Source: G965220305 sp965220305
Lineage (GTDB): Bacteria > Chloroflexota > Dehalococcoidia > Lucifugimonadales > UBA3495
Assembly (NCBI GenBank): GCA_965220305.1
Contig: OZ244817.1
Coordinates: forward strand, 2,542,001 to 2,606,000
Length of the DNA stretch: 64,000 bases
Reading direction: 5' to 3'
Below, piece after piece: positions 18,449 to 27,825 of this stretch (positions within the stretch are counted from its first letter, which is position 1; the number at the start of each line of letters is the position of its first letter). The position numbers and the translations under genes are program-made. The notes below the pieces were generated by a model. The model ran no database searches, had not been told where the DNA came from, and saw only the letters and a list, made by a program, of their open reading frames with translations.

Positions 18449-19420
18449 GATTCCCTCCTGTGGTGGCGATTTACTTTTAGCAATTTGCCTCCGGCCTACA
18501 GACCGGAATGGCTGGTTGGGGTGTCTGAGGAATTTGCGCCAGGCTAGTTTAACACCGTTGCCTTGGTTGGGTTAGGTTTCCGGGGCAGTGGGGAGCATTG
18601 TTCGGGGGGAGGCCAACCGATCACCCGGTGTCCAGACCGAATGGGGACCAGACGGGGGTTACACCCTGGGTCGTTTGGTAGTTGCCGCGCCGCTCTCACC
18701 GCTCATCACCCCGCCTTCGCGGAGTGCAGCTCTGGGCTTGTCGAAAGACCGGCTCTGAGCGGAGCGCAGGGCCTGAGTCGGCGGCGGCACCAGTGCCCCA
18801 CTCCTGGATTCCGGCCTCTGCCGGAATGACGGTGACCAGGCGAGGGCCAGGCAAGAGGATGGAATCCCCCTATCTTCGTGGGAATGACAGTGGGGGATGG
18901 CCTGCCCGCTATGGCGAACTTGCGTCTACCTGGATAACCAAGAGGCCCTGGTTACTCCCCAGGGTCTTTTGAAAGTCCCCGTTCAGGTATATCCCCGCTC
19001 ACCCTGAGCCTGTCGAAGGGCCAGTTTGTGGTTCGACAGGCCCACCATGAGCGGGTTTCCCTGGATAACCAAAAACCCCGGTTGCGCCCTTGCCTGCTTG
19101 CCAATTGCCATGCGTAGGCAGTTTAATCTATGGGCAGCAAGAAATTTAACTATGGGACCGGGCCGGGCACACGGGTGCCTTGCGGGAGATCGGTGGGGGT
19201 ACTTGCTATTGGAGCGATGTACGGTCTCCTCCCTTCTTGTCCTTGTATGGACGGCGTCCCCGGTTCCCCAGGGATTTTCAATAGGCTATTTTCCTTTAAC
19301 CCCACAGAGGATGGGTCGCCGGGTTTTGCCCTTCCGTGGACTGCGCCGTCCCTTTTACGCTTCCTCAAGCCAGACACCTGGATGCTTCCCATCCAGCAGC
19401 GCCAGAACACGGAGCCGCCC
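18449..19420. repeat. Long gap with repeats, no gene recognised
   Basis: This 972-bp stretch holds an inverted REP (about 18804-18833), AGGGTCTTTTGAAAGTCCCC motifs, and a palindromic element around 18990-19055 with arms CCGCTCACCCTGAGCCTGTCG and TTCGACAGGCCCACCATGAG. The GGATAACCAA flanks on both sides of that element may be its borders. Possible ORFs at 19026-19433 do not look protein-like. The last 300 bp probably carries the promoter of the following gene. Confidence 0.55.
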
Positions 19421-22018
19421 ATGCCTGCTCTGACCTCCCGCTCCTCCCTAAAACCAATGGCGGCGTTGGCAATGATGGCCTTCATGCTGCTTGTATTTCT
19501 ATTCGGTTCCGCAGGCCCCCGGGTCTTGGCCCAGGGAACCACCCTTCCCGCGGCCCCGGATAACCTCCAGGCCGCCCCCAACAGCCGGTTGGTGACGCTA
19601 ACCTGGGACGACCCCGGCGACACCACAATTACGGGTTACAAGTACCGGCAAAGCGACCGCGATGGCAGCACTGGACAGATTGGACCGACATATCCGGCAG
19701 CGTGGCCACGACCACCAGCCTCGTTCTGGAAGCGCTGACCATTGGCACCACCTATACCTTTGAAATTCGCGCCGTGAACTCCGACGGAGACGACCCGGCG
19801 TCCAGCGTCATGGCAATCCCCAGCCTTAAAGGCGTGGGTGCGTCCTTCGCCGCAGAACCAGTCCATCACCGGCTACCAGTACCGCCGGAGCGAGGACGGC
19901 GGCCTGACCTGGTCCCCGGGCTGGACGGACATTTCGGGAAGCGGGGTGTCCACCACCGGCCATGAGGTGGGCAGCCTTTCCAACGGGGTTGCCTACACCT
20001 TCGCCATCCGGGCCGTCAACACCGTAGGTTCGGGCGCGCCTTCCGTTTACGCCCACGCGACCCCGGGCGTACCCGACGCTCCCGACAACCTGACCGCCTG
20101 GCCCGACCACAACCGGGTAGTCCTCACCTGGGAAACCCCCGAAGACTACGGCTCCGCCATCACCAAGTACCAGTACCGCCAGAGAGTCAGCAGCGGCGAC
20201 ACCTGGGACCCGGACTGGGAGGACGTTCCCGGCAGCGACTCCAACACCACCTTCTCCTCCTCGGAAGGCTTGAGTAACGGCGCCGAGTACACCTTCCAAC
20301 TGCGGGCGGTCAATCAGCGCGGCGGCGGCGGCGTCTCCCAAGCAACATCCACTCCCGCCACCATGAGTCCCCAGAGGCCTACCGGCCTCACCGCCAGCCC
20401 CGGCGGCGGCCAGGTGCTGGGTTCAATGTCCCAGCAGGACCCGCAGACTACCGGCACGGCATTGTCCACGCGGCCCGCCGGGGCCCGATGGCGCCCATAA
20501 TCTGCGCCGGAGCCGAGGAGAACGCCGGAGGCGTCGGCCAAGCCCTGAACCACGGAGCCGGGGAGGACGCGGAAACCATCAACCAAGCCCTGGAACCGGC
20601 CCAGAATGACCGGCAATGCGTCAACACTCTCGGCGGCGAAGTCCCCGTGCAGACCTGGATGCCGGAACAACCGCCCCAGGAGGGCGAAGACCCCAGCGGC
20701 GAGGGCGAATGGCAGGACATCGGCTCCCCCATTCCGGTGGAAAACATCCTGGGCCGGTTCCGCTCGGCCATTGCCGGGGCCAAGACCATCGTCAACAACC
20801 TGACCAACCGCCCGGACAACACCCAACCCTTGCCCACGGGACGTATTCCCTACGCCTACGTTCGACATTGACCGGGAGAATTTCACCAACGACGACCTGG
20901 TAGCCGTCCACGTCACCCTGTCGGTGGAGCAGACCTGGCTGGAATCAAACCAGGTCCACGAATGGTCCATGAGCTTCAGCCGTTACGACCAGGCCACCAC
21001 GAGCTGGGTGCCCACCCAGTCCAAGCGGCTTTGGGAGGACGAGGACAGGGTCTATTACAGTGTGACCGTGCCCGGCTTCTCCCTGTGGGCCCTCCACGGC
21101 AGTACCGAAGCGCCCCAGGTGGCGTTCGTTGAAAACGACATCAGAATCAGCCCCCAGACCATCCGGGCCGGCGGGGCCGCCGTGGTCACTTTCAAGGTGA
21201 CCAACACCAGCGGGCAGGCGGGCGCCTAACTCGCCAACCTGTGGCTGGACCAGCAGATTAGCCACTCCCTGGAAGTGCCCATGGGACCGGGCCAGACTCG
21301 GAACATCTCCCTGCCGCTGGTTATCGCCGTTCCCGGGTCCTACGAGGTACGGGTCGGACGACAGATTGCCGAGGAGCCGCTGCAAGTTGTACGGGAGGCC
21401 CCGGCGTCCACGCCGGTACCCCCCACGCCATCGTCGACACCTTCAACACCCTCGACACTGCCGGCGCCGGTGGCCGTCCCCCCGACGCCGGCCCTTACCA
21501 CCGCGCCGCCAGTGGTGCCCGTGCCGCCGGCGCCGGCGGTCCCGCAGGTGGCGCCAGCCGCGCCGGAGCCGGAGTCCACGGTCCCTCCGCCCACGCCCGG
21601 GCCGGTGCTGGCGGGGGTCTCAATCGTTCCGATAATCGGGGAGATTGAGGTGAGTAACCCCAGTCCGGCGGCGGGCGAAGAGGTGTTGGTTACCATCCCC
21701 GTTTCTCACCTGGGAGCCACCGTCGAGGACTTCCCCCTGGAAGTCCTGGTGGGCGGCCAGGTGGTGGACCAGCGGGTGGTAACGGCGTCACCCGGCGAGA
21801 CAGTGCGGGTCGAAGTGACCATCGTCGCCCCCGAAGGACCGGCGGAAATCACGGTCAGGGTCGCCGACCAGGTCAAGATGTCCGCGATAGCTCCGGTTTC
21901 CAGAGGAGACCAGGGGCTGGGCGTAGGGCTGTGGATCGCAGTCCTGGCAGCCTTGGCGGTAATCGTTGTCGGTGGCGGGGCCTTCATCTACCTCAGAAGG
22001 AGCCGGGCGGCGGCCTAG
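19421..22018 (+). pseudogene. Secreted Fn3-repeat/PGF-pre-PGF surface protein, multiply frameshifted
   Basis: The reconstructed order is: signal peptide (LAMMAFMLLVFLFGSAGPRVLAQ), at least three fibronectin type III repeats (each with a TGYKYRQS or KYQYRQR strand and a TYTFxIRAVN strand), a linker, a domain like the archaeal PGF-pre-PGF domain (TFDIDRENFTNDD to YYSVTVPGFSLWALHG), a Pro/Thr-rich stalk, an Ig-like domain and a C-terminal TM anchor ending in RRSRAAA. The reading frame changes near 19663, 19830, 20450 and 20868, and an in-frame TAA lies at 21227-21229. The pieces are convincing in sequence but cannot form one protein. It was probably a cell-surface adhesin or structural protein. 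Confidence 0.8.
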
Positions 22019-22680
22019 AACCCGCTCCATCCAGCAGCGCCTGTCTCCTGGGGGTGTTTCCCTTGTCTTGGGGAAAGTGCGGGCTGAGGGATGAATGGGG
22101 GTGCTCTGCGGCAGGGTCTCTTGAAAGTCCCCGCTCACCCTGAGCTTGTCGAAGGGCAGGCTCACTATGGTCCGAGTCCATGGGCCCCCGGGGCAATATG
22201 TGGGAGGTGAATGGGGGCAGAACGGTCTTCCTCAGCCAGGCCCCGCCCGGTGCGCTATTTATTGTCGGGGATGCCTTCGAGGCGGTTGACCAGGGGCTTT
22301 CCACCGTCAGTCAAGCCATGAGCAGGAACCAGCCCCGGTAGAGGCAACCTTTTCCATTGGGGGTCCCCTTGGCGGCCCTTTCGCAACTGCCGCCTGTTGG
22401 TCACCGGCAACGGACCTGTGCTCGTCCCAATGACCCTGCTAGACCTCTTCCGACGTCATTCCCAGGAAAATGGCGAATTTTCATCCCCTCACCGGGCCTT
22501 CACGAAGCCCCGGTTAATTCCGGCGAAAGCCCGCCACCCCCACCGACGTTCCGGCGTAGGCCGGAATCCAGGGGTGGGGAGCCTATGCTGACGGAAACTT
22601 TACACCCTTCGCTCTGCTCAGAGCCTGCACTCCGCGAAGGCGGGATGGTGACAATCAAAAGACCCTGGCTCCGCGTCCCT
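22019..22680. repeat. Repeat-containing gap
   Basis: No gene. It contains AGGGTCTCTTGAAAGTCCCC with CCGCTCACCCTGAGCTTGTCG (about 22110-22155), a short hydrophilic stretch without coding character, and a REP copy at 22543-22573. An ACTCCGCGAAGGCGG repeat arm lies around 22630. Confidence 0.5.
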
Positions 22681-22686
22681 CCTGGT

Positions 22687-22738
22687 TGACAGCCCCCATG
22701 CAGCGTTGTAAAATATATTATAAAGATACTTAGTATCA
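22687..22738 (+). promoter_or_regulatory. Sigma-70 promoter with Fur-family operator
   Basis: TTGACA (22687-22692), a 17-bp spacer and TAAAAT (22710-22715) form a near-consensus promoter. The palindrome GATACTTAGTATC (22726-22738) covers the expected start of transcription. A closely related palindrome precedes the transporter operon, so the regulator encoded next probably binds both and controls itself. Confidence 0.8.
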
Positions 22739-22760
22739 ATAAGGTCTCAGTTACACTAGC

Positions 22761-23213
22761 ATGGCTTTGAAGAAGCGCACTCCCTCGGTGGCGGAAGACA
22801 TCCTTGATGCGTTGGAGGAGCGGGGACACCGTTCCACGGAGCCTCGGCGCGCCCTGGCCACGGCCATCGGGGAGCAGAAACGGCACTTTACCGCCGAGGG
22901 CCTGCGGCAGCAGTTGCCGCCCCGCCTGGGTCGGGCTACTGTGTACCGCACCCTGAAGATTCTGGTCGAAGCCGGTGTGCTGTGCCGAGTGCTCCTGGAA
23001 GACGGCGACCTCCATTACCAGTTGAGCCACCGGGGTCACCACCACCACCTCCTCTGCGTTGAGTGCGGCTCGTCGGAGGACCTCACCGGCTGCGACATTG
23101 AAGATGTGCTGCTCACCACCTCGGCCCAGCACGGTTTTGAGTTGAGCGGCCACTGGCTGGAAGTCTACGGGCGCTGTCGCCAGTGCGCCCTGAGCGGCCC
23201 CCCGGAGCCCTAG
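22761..23213 (+). CDS. Fur-family metalloregulator (probably Zur-like)
   Basis: A 150-residue Fur/Zur/PerR-type repressor. The winged-helix part contains STEPRRALATAIGE and the recognition helix LGRATVYRTLKILVEAGV. The dimerisation part has the HHHHLLCVECG metal motif and a second pair CRQC near the C-terminus, giving the usual structural Cys4 zinc site. Zinc is the likely effector because the next operon encodes a zinc-type ABC importer. It starts about 22 bp downstream of its own operator. The start ATG is at 22761. Confidence 0.87.
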   Translation: MALKKRTPSVAEDILDALEERGHRSTEPRRALATAIGEQKRHFTAEGLRQQLPPRLGRATVYRTLKILVEAGVLCRVLLEDGDLHYQLSHRGHHHHLLCVECGSSEDLTGCDIEDVLLTTSAQHGFELSGHWLEVYGRCRQCALSGPPEP

Positions 23214-23258
23214 AGGACCTTTTCCCAATATGCTTGCGCCTCAATATCAATTGCCGGC

Positions 23259-23278
23259 TATTATTGATACTGCGTATC
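23259..23278 (+). promoter_or_regulatory. Operator and likely -10 box of the zinc importer operon
   Basis: GATACTGCGTATC (23266-23278) shares both half-sites GATAC/GTATC with the operator in front of the Fur-family gene. TATTAT (23259-23264) directly abuts it and may be the -10 element, though no good -35 is seen. Repression by the metal-loaded regulator would block the operon. Confidence 0.7.
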
Positions 23279-23342
23279 ACTAAAAATCTTAACTGATACC
23301 GGAGACCCCGAAAACTGCTATTCCGAAGGAGAAATTGAAACC

Positions 23343-25604
23343 ATGACGCGAACCAGATTGGGCCTATTGGCTATCTTGATAACCCCGTTGATGTTGCTGC
23401 TCGCCCTGGCGTGCAGCAACGGCCCAGCGACGGATACCCCGTCGCCGGCCATCGCCAACCCCTCGCCGTCCAAGGCCGCCAACACTGCCGATACCCCCAC
23501 CTCCGGCGGTGGGGCCCCGGCTGAGAGTCGGACTGGCGGCAGGACCAGCGTTGTCACCACCAGCAACATCGTGGCCGACTGGGCCCGGGCCGTCGGGCGG
23601 GACCGGGTTGACGTTTTCTCCCTGTTGCCCGCCAATGCCGACCCCCATACCTTCCAGCCCGGCGCCCGGGACATTACCCGCGTCGCCGACGCCGACCTGG
23701 TGCTCACCGTGGGCCTCTCCCTGGAAGCTGGCTGGCTGGACGACCTGTTGCAGAACGCCGCCCAGGACCTCCACGACATCGTGGCCCTGGGAGACCAGGT
23801 TGACCCCATTGAGTTCATGGAAATCCACGAAGTCCACGAGGAACACGGTGAGGAGGAAGGGGAGCTCAACGGTCGGCTGATAATCGGCGACGGCGAGACC
23901 GGCGCCGCATCCCTCATCGACCTGCACGATGGCGAGGTGAGCCAGGACCACTTCGATTTCGGCCACCGGGCCGGGCGCATCTACGCCACCAAGAGCGGAC
24001 GCTTCGCCATCGCCGTATCCTCCGACTCCGATACCGCCCACCTCTTGGACGGCGGCATCTTCCTGGAGGAACACGGCGACCACCATGACCTGGTGGAAGC
24101 CCAGGCGCAACTGCTGGGGATGGACCTGACCGGAGACCGCCCGGTGCATCTCTACGTCGGCAAAGAGTGGGCTGTCATCTTCTACGACGGCTCCGGCGAC
24201 GTGGTGTTGATAAACGAGCATGAACTGGAGGAACACGGGGCCTCCTATGTGCCTGAGCGGTTCAATGTGGGCCCGCAGCACGGCGCGGCGGTGCCCCTGG
24301 AGGACGACCTCTTCGCCACCAGCATCAAGGACCCCGACTACCCGGCGGACCCCGACGCCCGGTCGCCCATAGGCGCGGAAATCCGGGACCTGCAGGGCAA
24401 CGTGCTCCATAGTGCTGAAGGCTGCCCCCGGCTGCACGGCGACGCCAGCAACGGGCACATGGCCGTCTTCGGCTGTGTCGGCGGGGTCTTGGCCCTGGAG
24501 GCCCACGACGGCGAGTACGACCACATTTTCGTCGCCGCCCCCGAAGGGTCCCCCGAGGACTTCCGCCTAACCTCCGTCTGGGGCTACCCCGGCTTGGACC
24601 ACTTCTTCGCCCTGGGCTCGGCGGTGGGACTGTACCTGGTGGAGCCGGAAGAGGGCGAGATGGTGCAGCTAATTCCGGCCACCGAGGATTTGCGTCCCAT
24701 TCAGGTCGCCTTTAGCCACGACGGCGAGTCCCTCCTGGTGGTGATGAGCGACGGCGAGTTGCGGATGTATGAGGCCCACGACGTAGAACTGTTGGCCTCC
24801 AACTCCGGCTTTCTGACCACTCCCGTGGAGACGGGTTTCTGGGCCCGTCCCCACCTGGCCAGCGCCCCCGGCGCGGTGTTCATCACCGACTCCGTGGGCG
24901 GCAAGGTGCTGCAACTGGACGACCATGACCTGGAAGTAGTGAACTCCTGGGACGTGGCCGGCACGCCCACCAAAATTGCCTTCGTGGGCGTCCTCCCCGA
25001 GGGTGAAGGTCACGAAGAACACGGCCACCAAGAGAGCCAGGAAGCCGGACAGGGCCACGAGGCCCACGACCACGGGGCGTTGGACCCCCACTTCTGGTTT
25101 GACCCCCTGCGGGTGAAGCAGGCGGTCAACGCCGTCGCCGACCAACTGGCAACCGTGGACCCGGACGGGGCCGAGTTCTACCGGGAGAATGCCGCAGCCT
25201 ACAACCGGGAGTTGGACGAACTACATGCCTGGATACAGCAGGAAGTGGCGAAGCTGCCCAAGGAACGCCGCCTTCTGGTAACGTCCCACGACAGTTTCCA
25301 GTACTTCGCCCAGCGGTATGGCTTCCAGGTGGTGGGTGCAGTGATGCCCGTCACCACCGAGCGCGAACCTACGGCCCAGGAATTGGCCATCCTGGTCGAG
25401 ACGATAGAGCGTGAGGACGTGCCCGCCGTGTTCGCCGAGAAGTCCCACAGCCAGCGGCTGGCCAAGCGCATCTCCGAGGAGACCGGGGCCAAGCTCGTCG
25501 GCGGACTCTATACCGGGTCCCTGGGCGAGCCCGGTGGGGAAGCCGGCGCTTACCTCGACCTGATGCGGTACAACGTGCGTACCATCGTGGAGGCATTGCA
25601 ATAG
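23343..25604 (+). CDS. Zinc ABC transporter binding lipoprotein with inserted AztD-like beta-propeller
   Basis: A 753-residue protein, more than twice the usual size of a ZnuA/AztC binding protein. Residues 1-24 are a lipoprotein signal (LALAC, Cys24). The N-lobe runs to about residue 155 and carries NADPHTFQPG (metal His near 102). The C-lobe resumes near residue 575 with LDPHFWFDP and continues with LLVTSHDSFQYFA. Between the lobes, where other family members have only a His-rich loop, lie two acidic His-rich segments (IHEVHEEHGEEEGE and HEEHGHQESQ) flanking about 400 residues of propeller-like repeats. The motifs RPVHLYVG, FNVGPQHGAAVPL, CPRLHGDASNGHMAVFGC and LIPATEDLRPIQVAFS resemble AztD, the periplasmic zinc chaperone that loads AztC. 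The operon continues with ATPase and permease genes. Confidence 0.85.
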   Translation: MTRTRLGLLAILITPLMLLLALACSNGPATDTPSPAIANPSPSKAANTADTPTSGGGAPAESRTGGRTSVVTTSNIVADWARAVGRDRVDVFSLLPANADPHTFQPGARDITRVADADLVLTVGLSLEAGWLDDLLQNAAQDLHDIVALGDQVDPIEFMEIHEVHEEHGEEEGELNGRLIIGDGETGAASLIDLHDGEVSQDHFDFGHRAGRIYATKSGRFAIAVSSDSDTAHLLDGGIFLEEHGDHHDLVEAQAQLLGMDLTGDRPVHLYVGKEWAVIFYDGSGDVVLINEHELEEHGASYVPERFNVGPQHGAAVPLEDDLFATSIKDPDYPADPDARSPIGAEIRDLQGNVLHSAEGCPRLHGDASNGHMAVFGCVGGVLALEAHDGEYDHIFVAAPEGSPEDFRLTSVWGYPGLDHFFALGSAVGLYLVEPEEGEMVQLIPATEDLRPIQVAFSHDGESLLVVMSDGELRMYEAHDVELLASNSGFLTTPVETGFWARPHLASAPGAVFITDSVGGKVLQLDDHDLEVVNSWDVAGTPTKIAFVGVLPEGEGHEEHGHQESQEAGQGHEAHDHGALDPHFWFDPLRVKQAVNAVADQLATVDPDGAEFYRENAAAYNRELDELHAWIQQEVAKLPKERRLLVTSHDSFQYFAQRYGFQVVGAVMPVTTEREPTAQELAILVETIEREDVPAVFAEKSHSQRLAKRISEETGAKLVGGLYTGSLGEPGGEAGAYLDLMRYNVRTIVEALQ

Positions 25605-25606
25605 CC

Positions 25607-26389
25607 GTGACACCTCCATCGCCGGCCCCTTCCCTGTCCGCCGAGGAGCTGACCGTGGACCGCGGCGGCGTCCGAGTCCTGGACCGGGTATCCTTCACCG
25701 CCGGGCCCGGATGCCTCATGGGCGTCGTCGGCCCCAACGGGGCGGGCAAGAGTACCCTGTTCAACGTCATCGTATCCCAGCTACCCGCCACCGCCGGGCG
25801 GGTGCTGGTTCACGGCAAGTCCGCCGCCGAGACCCGGGGTCTGGTGGCCTACGTGCCCCAGCACGAACGGCTGAATTGGCGGGTGCCCCTGAACTCCTGG
25901 GAGGTGGCGATGCAGGGTAGGGCGCGGCGGATTGGCTGGTTCCGGCGGCCCGGACGCGCCGACCGCGCCGCCGCCGAGGACGCGCTGCGGCAGGTGGGTA
26001 TGTGGGAGCGTCGGGACTCGCTGGTCGGCGAACTGTCGGGCGGGCAACGGCAGCGGGTGTTTGTCGCCCGCGCCCTGGCCCAGGGCGCTGACATCCTGTT
26101 GTTGGACGAGGCTTTCAGCGGGGTGGACATTCCCTCCCAGGAGACATTGGTATCGTTGCTGCGGGAGCTTCGCGACCAGGGCCGGACCATTCTCCTGGCG
26201 TCCCACGACGTCAACCACCTGGCCCACTATTGCGACGAGTGCCTGTGCCTCAACTGCCACGTCTGCGCCTGCGGCACACCCGGAGAAGTGCTGACCCCGG
26301 AGGTGCTGACCGAGCTTTACGGTCCCTTTGGGGCCGTTCCCACCCACGGCCACGGGCTGGCCGGAGACACCGATGGACATCATCACTGA
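25607..26389 (+). CDS. Metal (zinc/manganese-type) ABC transporter ATP-binding protein
   Basis: A 260-residue ABC ATPase of the ZnuC/AztA/MntB group. Walker A is GPNGAGKST, the Q-loop is YVPQHE, the signature is LSGGQRQR, Walker B is ILLLDEAFSG and the H-loop is LASHD. After the H-loop there is an unusual cysteine cluster (CDECLCLNCHVCACG), seven cysteines in 15 residues, which could bind metal. The GTG start is 2 bp after the binding-protein gene; the permease gene overlaps its end by 17 bp. Confidence 0.9.
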   Translation: MTPPSPAPSLSAEELTVDRGGVRVLDRVSFTAGPGCLMGVVGPNGAGKSTLFNVIVSQLPATAGRVLVHGKSAAETRGLVAYVPQHERLNWRVPLNSWEVAMQGRARRIGWFRRPGRADRAAAEDALRQVGMWERRDSLVGELSGGQRQRVFVARALAQGADILLLDEAFSGVDIPSQETLVSLLRELRDQGRTILLASHDVNHLAHYCDECLCLNCHVCACGTPGEVLTPEVLTELYGPFGAVPTHGHGLAGDTDGHHH

Positions 26390-27221
26390 GGCCCTGACCG
26401 GACCCTTCCAGTACAGTTTCATGCTGCGGGCCCTCATAGTCTCCGTGCTGGTGGGCGTCATGTGCCCCGTCCTGGGAGTCTACGTGGTCGTCCGGGGCTT
26501 GGGTTTCATGGGCGACGCCCTGGCCCACTCGGTGCTGCCCGGCATGGTGGCGGCCTTCATGTTGGGAATCAGCCCCTTCTTCGGGGCCATTCCCATGGCC
26601 CTGGCCACGGCCCTGCTCAGCGGCTACCTCATCCGGCGGGCGGGCATCAGCGAGGACACCTCGGTGGGCATCCTCTTCGCCGGCCTGTTCGCCCTGGGAG
26701 TGGTGCTGTTGACCGCCGTCAGGGGAATTTCCATCAACCTGGAGGACATCCTGCTGGGCCAGGTGTTGGGGGTTTCCCAGGCCGACGTATTCGTGACCCT
26801 TGGTCTGGCGGGCGGCGTCCTGGCGGTTACTTGGGGGCTGCACAAGGAGCTGGTCTTCGCCAGCTTCGACCCTTCGGGGGCGGCGGTTATCGGCCTGCCC
26901 ACCGACAAGTTGGAGTACCTGTTGCTGGGCCTGCTGGCGGTGGTGGTGGTGCTGGCGTTGCAGGCGGTGGGCATCGTCCTGGTGATTTCAATGCTTATTA
27001 CCCCCGCCGCCGCCGCCCTGCTGGTGGTGCGGAACTTCGCGCGGGCTATGGCTGTTGCCGTGCTGATAGGCGTCGCCTCAGCCGTGGCCGGGCTCTACCT
27101 TTCCTTCCACTACAACCTGCCCTCGGGACCGGTGATGGCCTTGGTGGCTACCGGCTTCTTCCTGCTGGCCCTGGCCTGGAAGCAACGCCCCGCTGGGCTT
27201 ATGCCACAGCAGGGGGCCTGA
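26373..27221 (+). CDS. Metal ABC transporter permease (ZnuB/AztB family)
   Basis: A 282-residue ABC-3 family permease with about eight TM helices. The conserved blocks are MCPVLGVYVVVRGLGFMGDALAHSVLPG, ISEDTSVGILFAGLFALGV and SMLITPAAAALL. The ATG at 26373 lies inside the end of the ATPase gene, showing translational coupling. With the preceding two genes it forms a complete importer under Fur-type control. It ends with a short basic tail. Confidence 0.9.
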   Translation: MDIITEALTGPFQYSFMLRALIVSVLVGVMCPVLGVYVVVRGLGFMGDALAHSVLPGMVAAFMLGISPFFGAIPMALATALLSGYLIRRAGISEDTSVGILFAGLFALGVVLLTAVRGISINLEDILLGQVLGVSQADVFVTLGLAGGVLAVTWGLHKELVFASFDPSGAAVIGLPTDKLEYLLLGLLAVVVVLALQAVGIVLVISMLITPAAAALLVVRNFARAMAVAVLIGVASAVAGLYLSFHYNLPSGPVMALVATGFFLLALAWKQRPAGLMPQQGA

Positions 27222-27571
27222 ACCTCTTTGGCCCCAGGGGCCGGAATGCAATGACGCCTGGCCCACGCCGAAATCCAGAGGCGCCCCCCGTCATTCCGGC
27301 GGAGGCCGGAATCCAGGGGATGGGGGTGGTTCGACAGGCTCACCATGAGCGTGCAACAAGGGCTTGCCGCGAGCGGGAGCAAGGCCCCACCACCAGCACC
27401 CCCACCGCAATTCCGGCGCGGGCCGGAAGCCCGGTAGTGAAGGGTAGGGGGACTACCTACATAGTGGAGCAATAGCTGTCGCTCGGGGACGCTCTCCCAA
27501 CTTTATGCAGCCACTATAATGGATGCAAACGTACCTAACCCAACGGAAGGGCTGATGAGGTGATTGGTAGA
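27222..27571. repeat. Gap with REP and AT-rich leader
   Basis: One complete REP (about 27288-27318) is followed by GGTTCGACAGGCTCACCATG (about 27330-27349). From about 27500 the sequence becomes AT-richer. TATAAT at 27515-27520 may be the -10 of the next small gene; no matching -35 is seen. Confidence 0.55.
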
Positions 27572-27742
27572 ATGGTATTACTAATTCCAGATGCAGTAAG
27601 AAAATTGAAAAACCAAGGAAGATTGGAAGGAAGGTCAGAAGGACGTGATGAAACGCTACGGTTGATAGCTGAGGCACTAAGGCAACCGGACGAAACAATA
27701 GAACAGGCAATAGAACGTCTAAAGAAGCTGATTGGCGTTTAG
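27572..27742 (+). CDS. Small helical hypothetical protein
   Basis: A 56-residue, strongly charged alpha-helical ORF (AVRKLKNQGRLEGRSEGRDETLRLIAE and ETIEQAIERLKKLIGV). The composition (AT-rich codons, Lys/Ile) differs from the neighbours, suggesting transfer or a remnant. Such tails occur at the C-termini of Rpn/PD-(D/E)XK transposase-like proteins, so it may be a fragment. The ATG at 27572 has GAGG upstream; GTG at 27560 is an alternative. A strong hairpin follows. Confidence 0.45.
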   Translation: MVLLIPDAVRKLKNQGRLEGRSEGRDETLRLIAEALRQPDETIEQAIERLKKLIGV

Positions 27743-27767
27743 TTTGGTATATTATTGCCAATAAAAA

Positions 27768-27793
27768 CAGGGGCGATGCTAACATCGCCCCTG
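27768..27793 (-). terminator. Rho-independent terminator, probably bidirectional
   Basis: Perfect 11-bp stem CAGGGGCGATG / CATCGCCCCTG with a CTAA loop. On the minus strand it is followed at once by TTTTTAT, so it ends the panD-methyltransferase operon. On the plus strand it also follows the small gene ending at 27742. Confidence 0.85.
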
Positions 27794-27825
27794 CCCATTT
27801 TCGGCCTAGAAGGTTGGTTAGGTCC

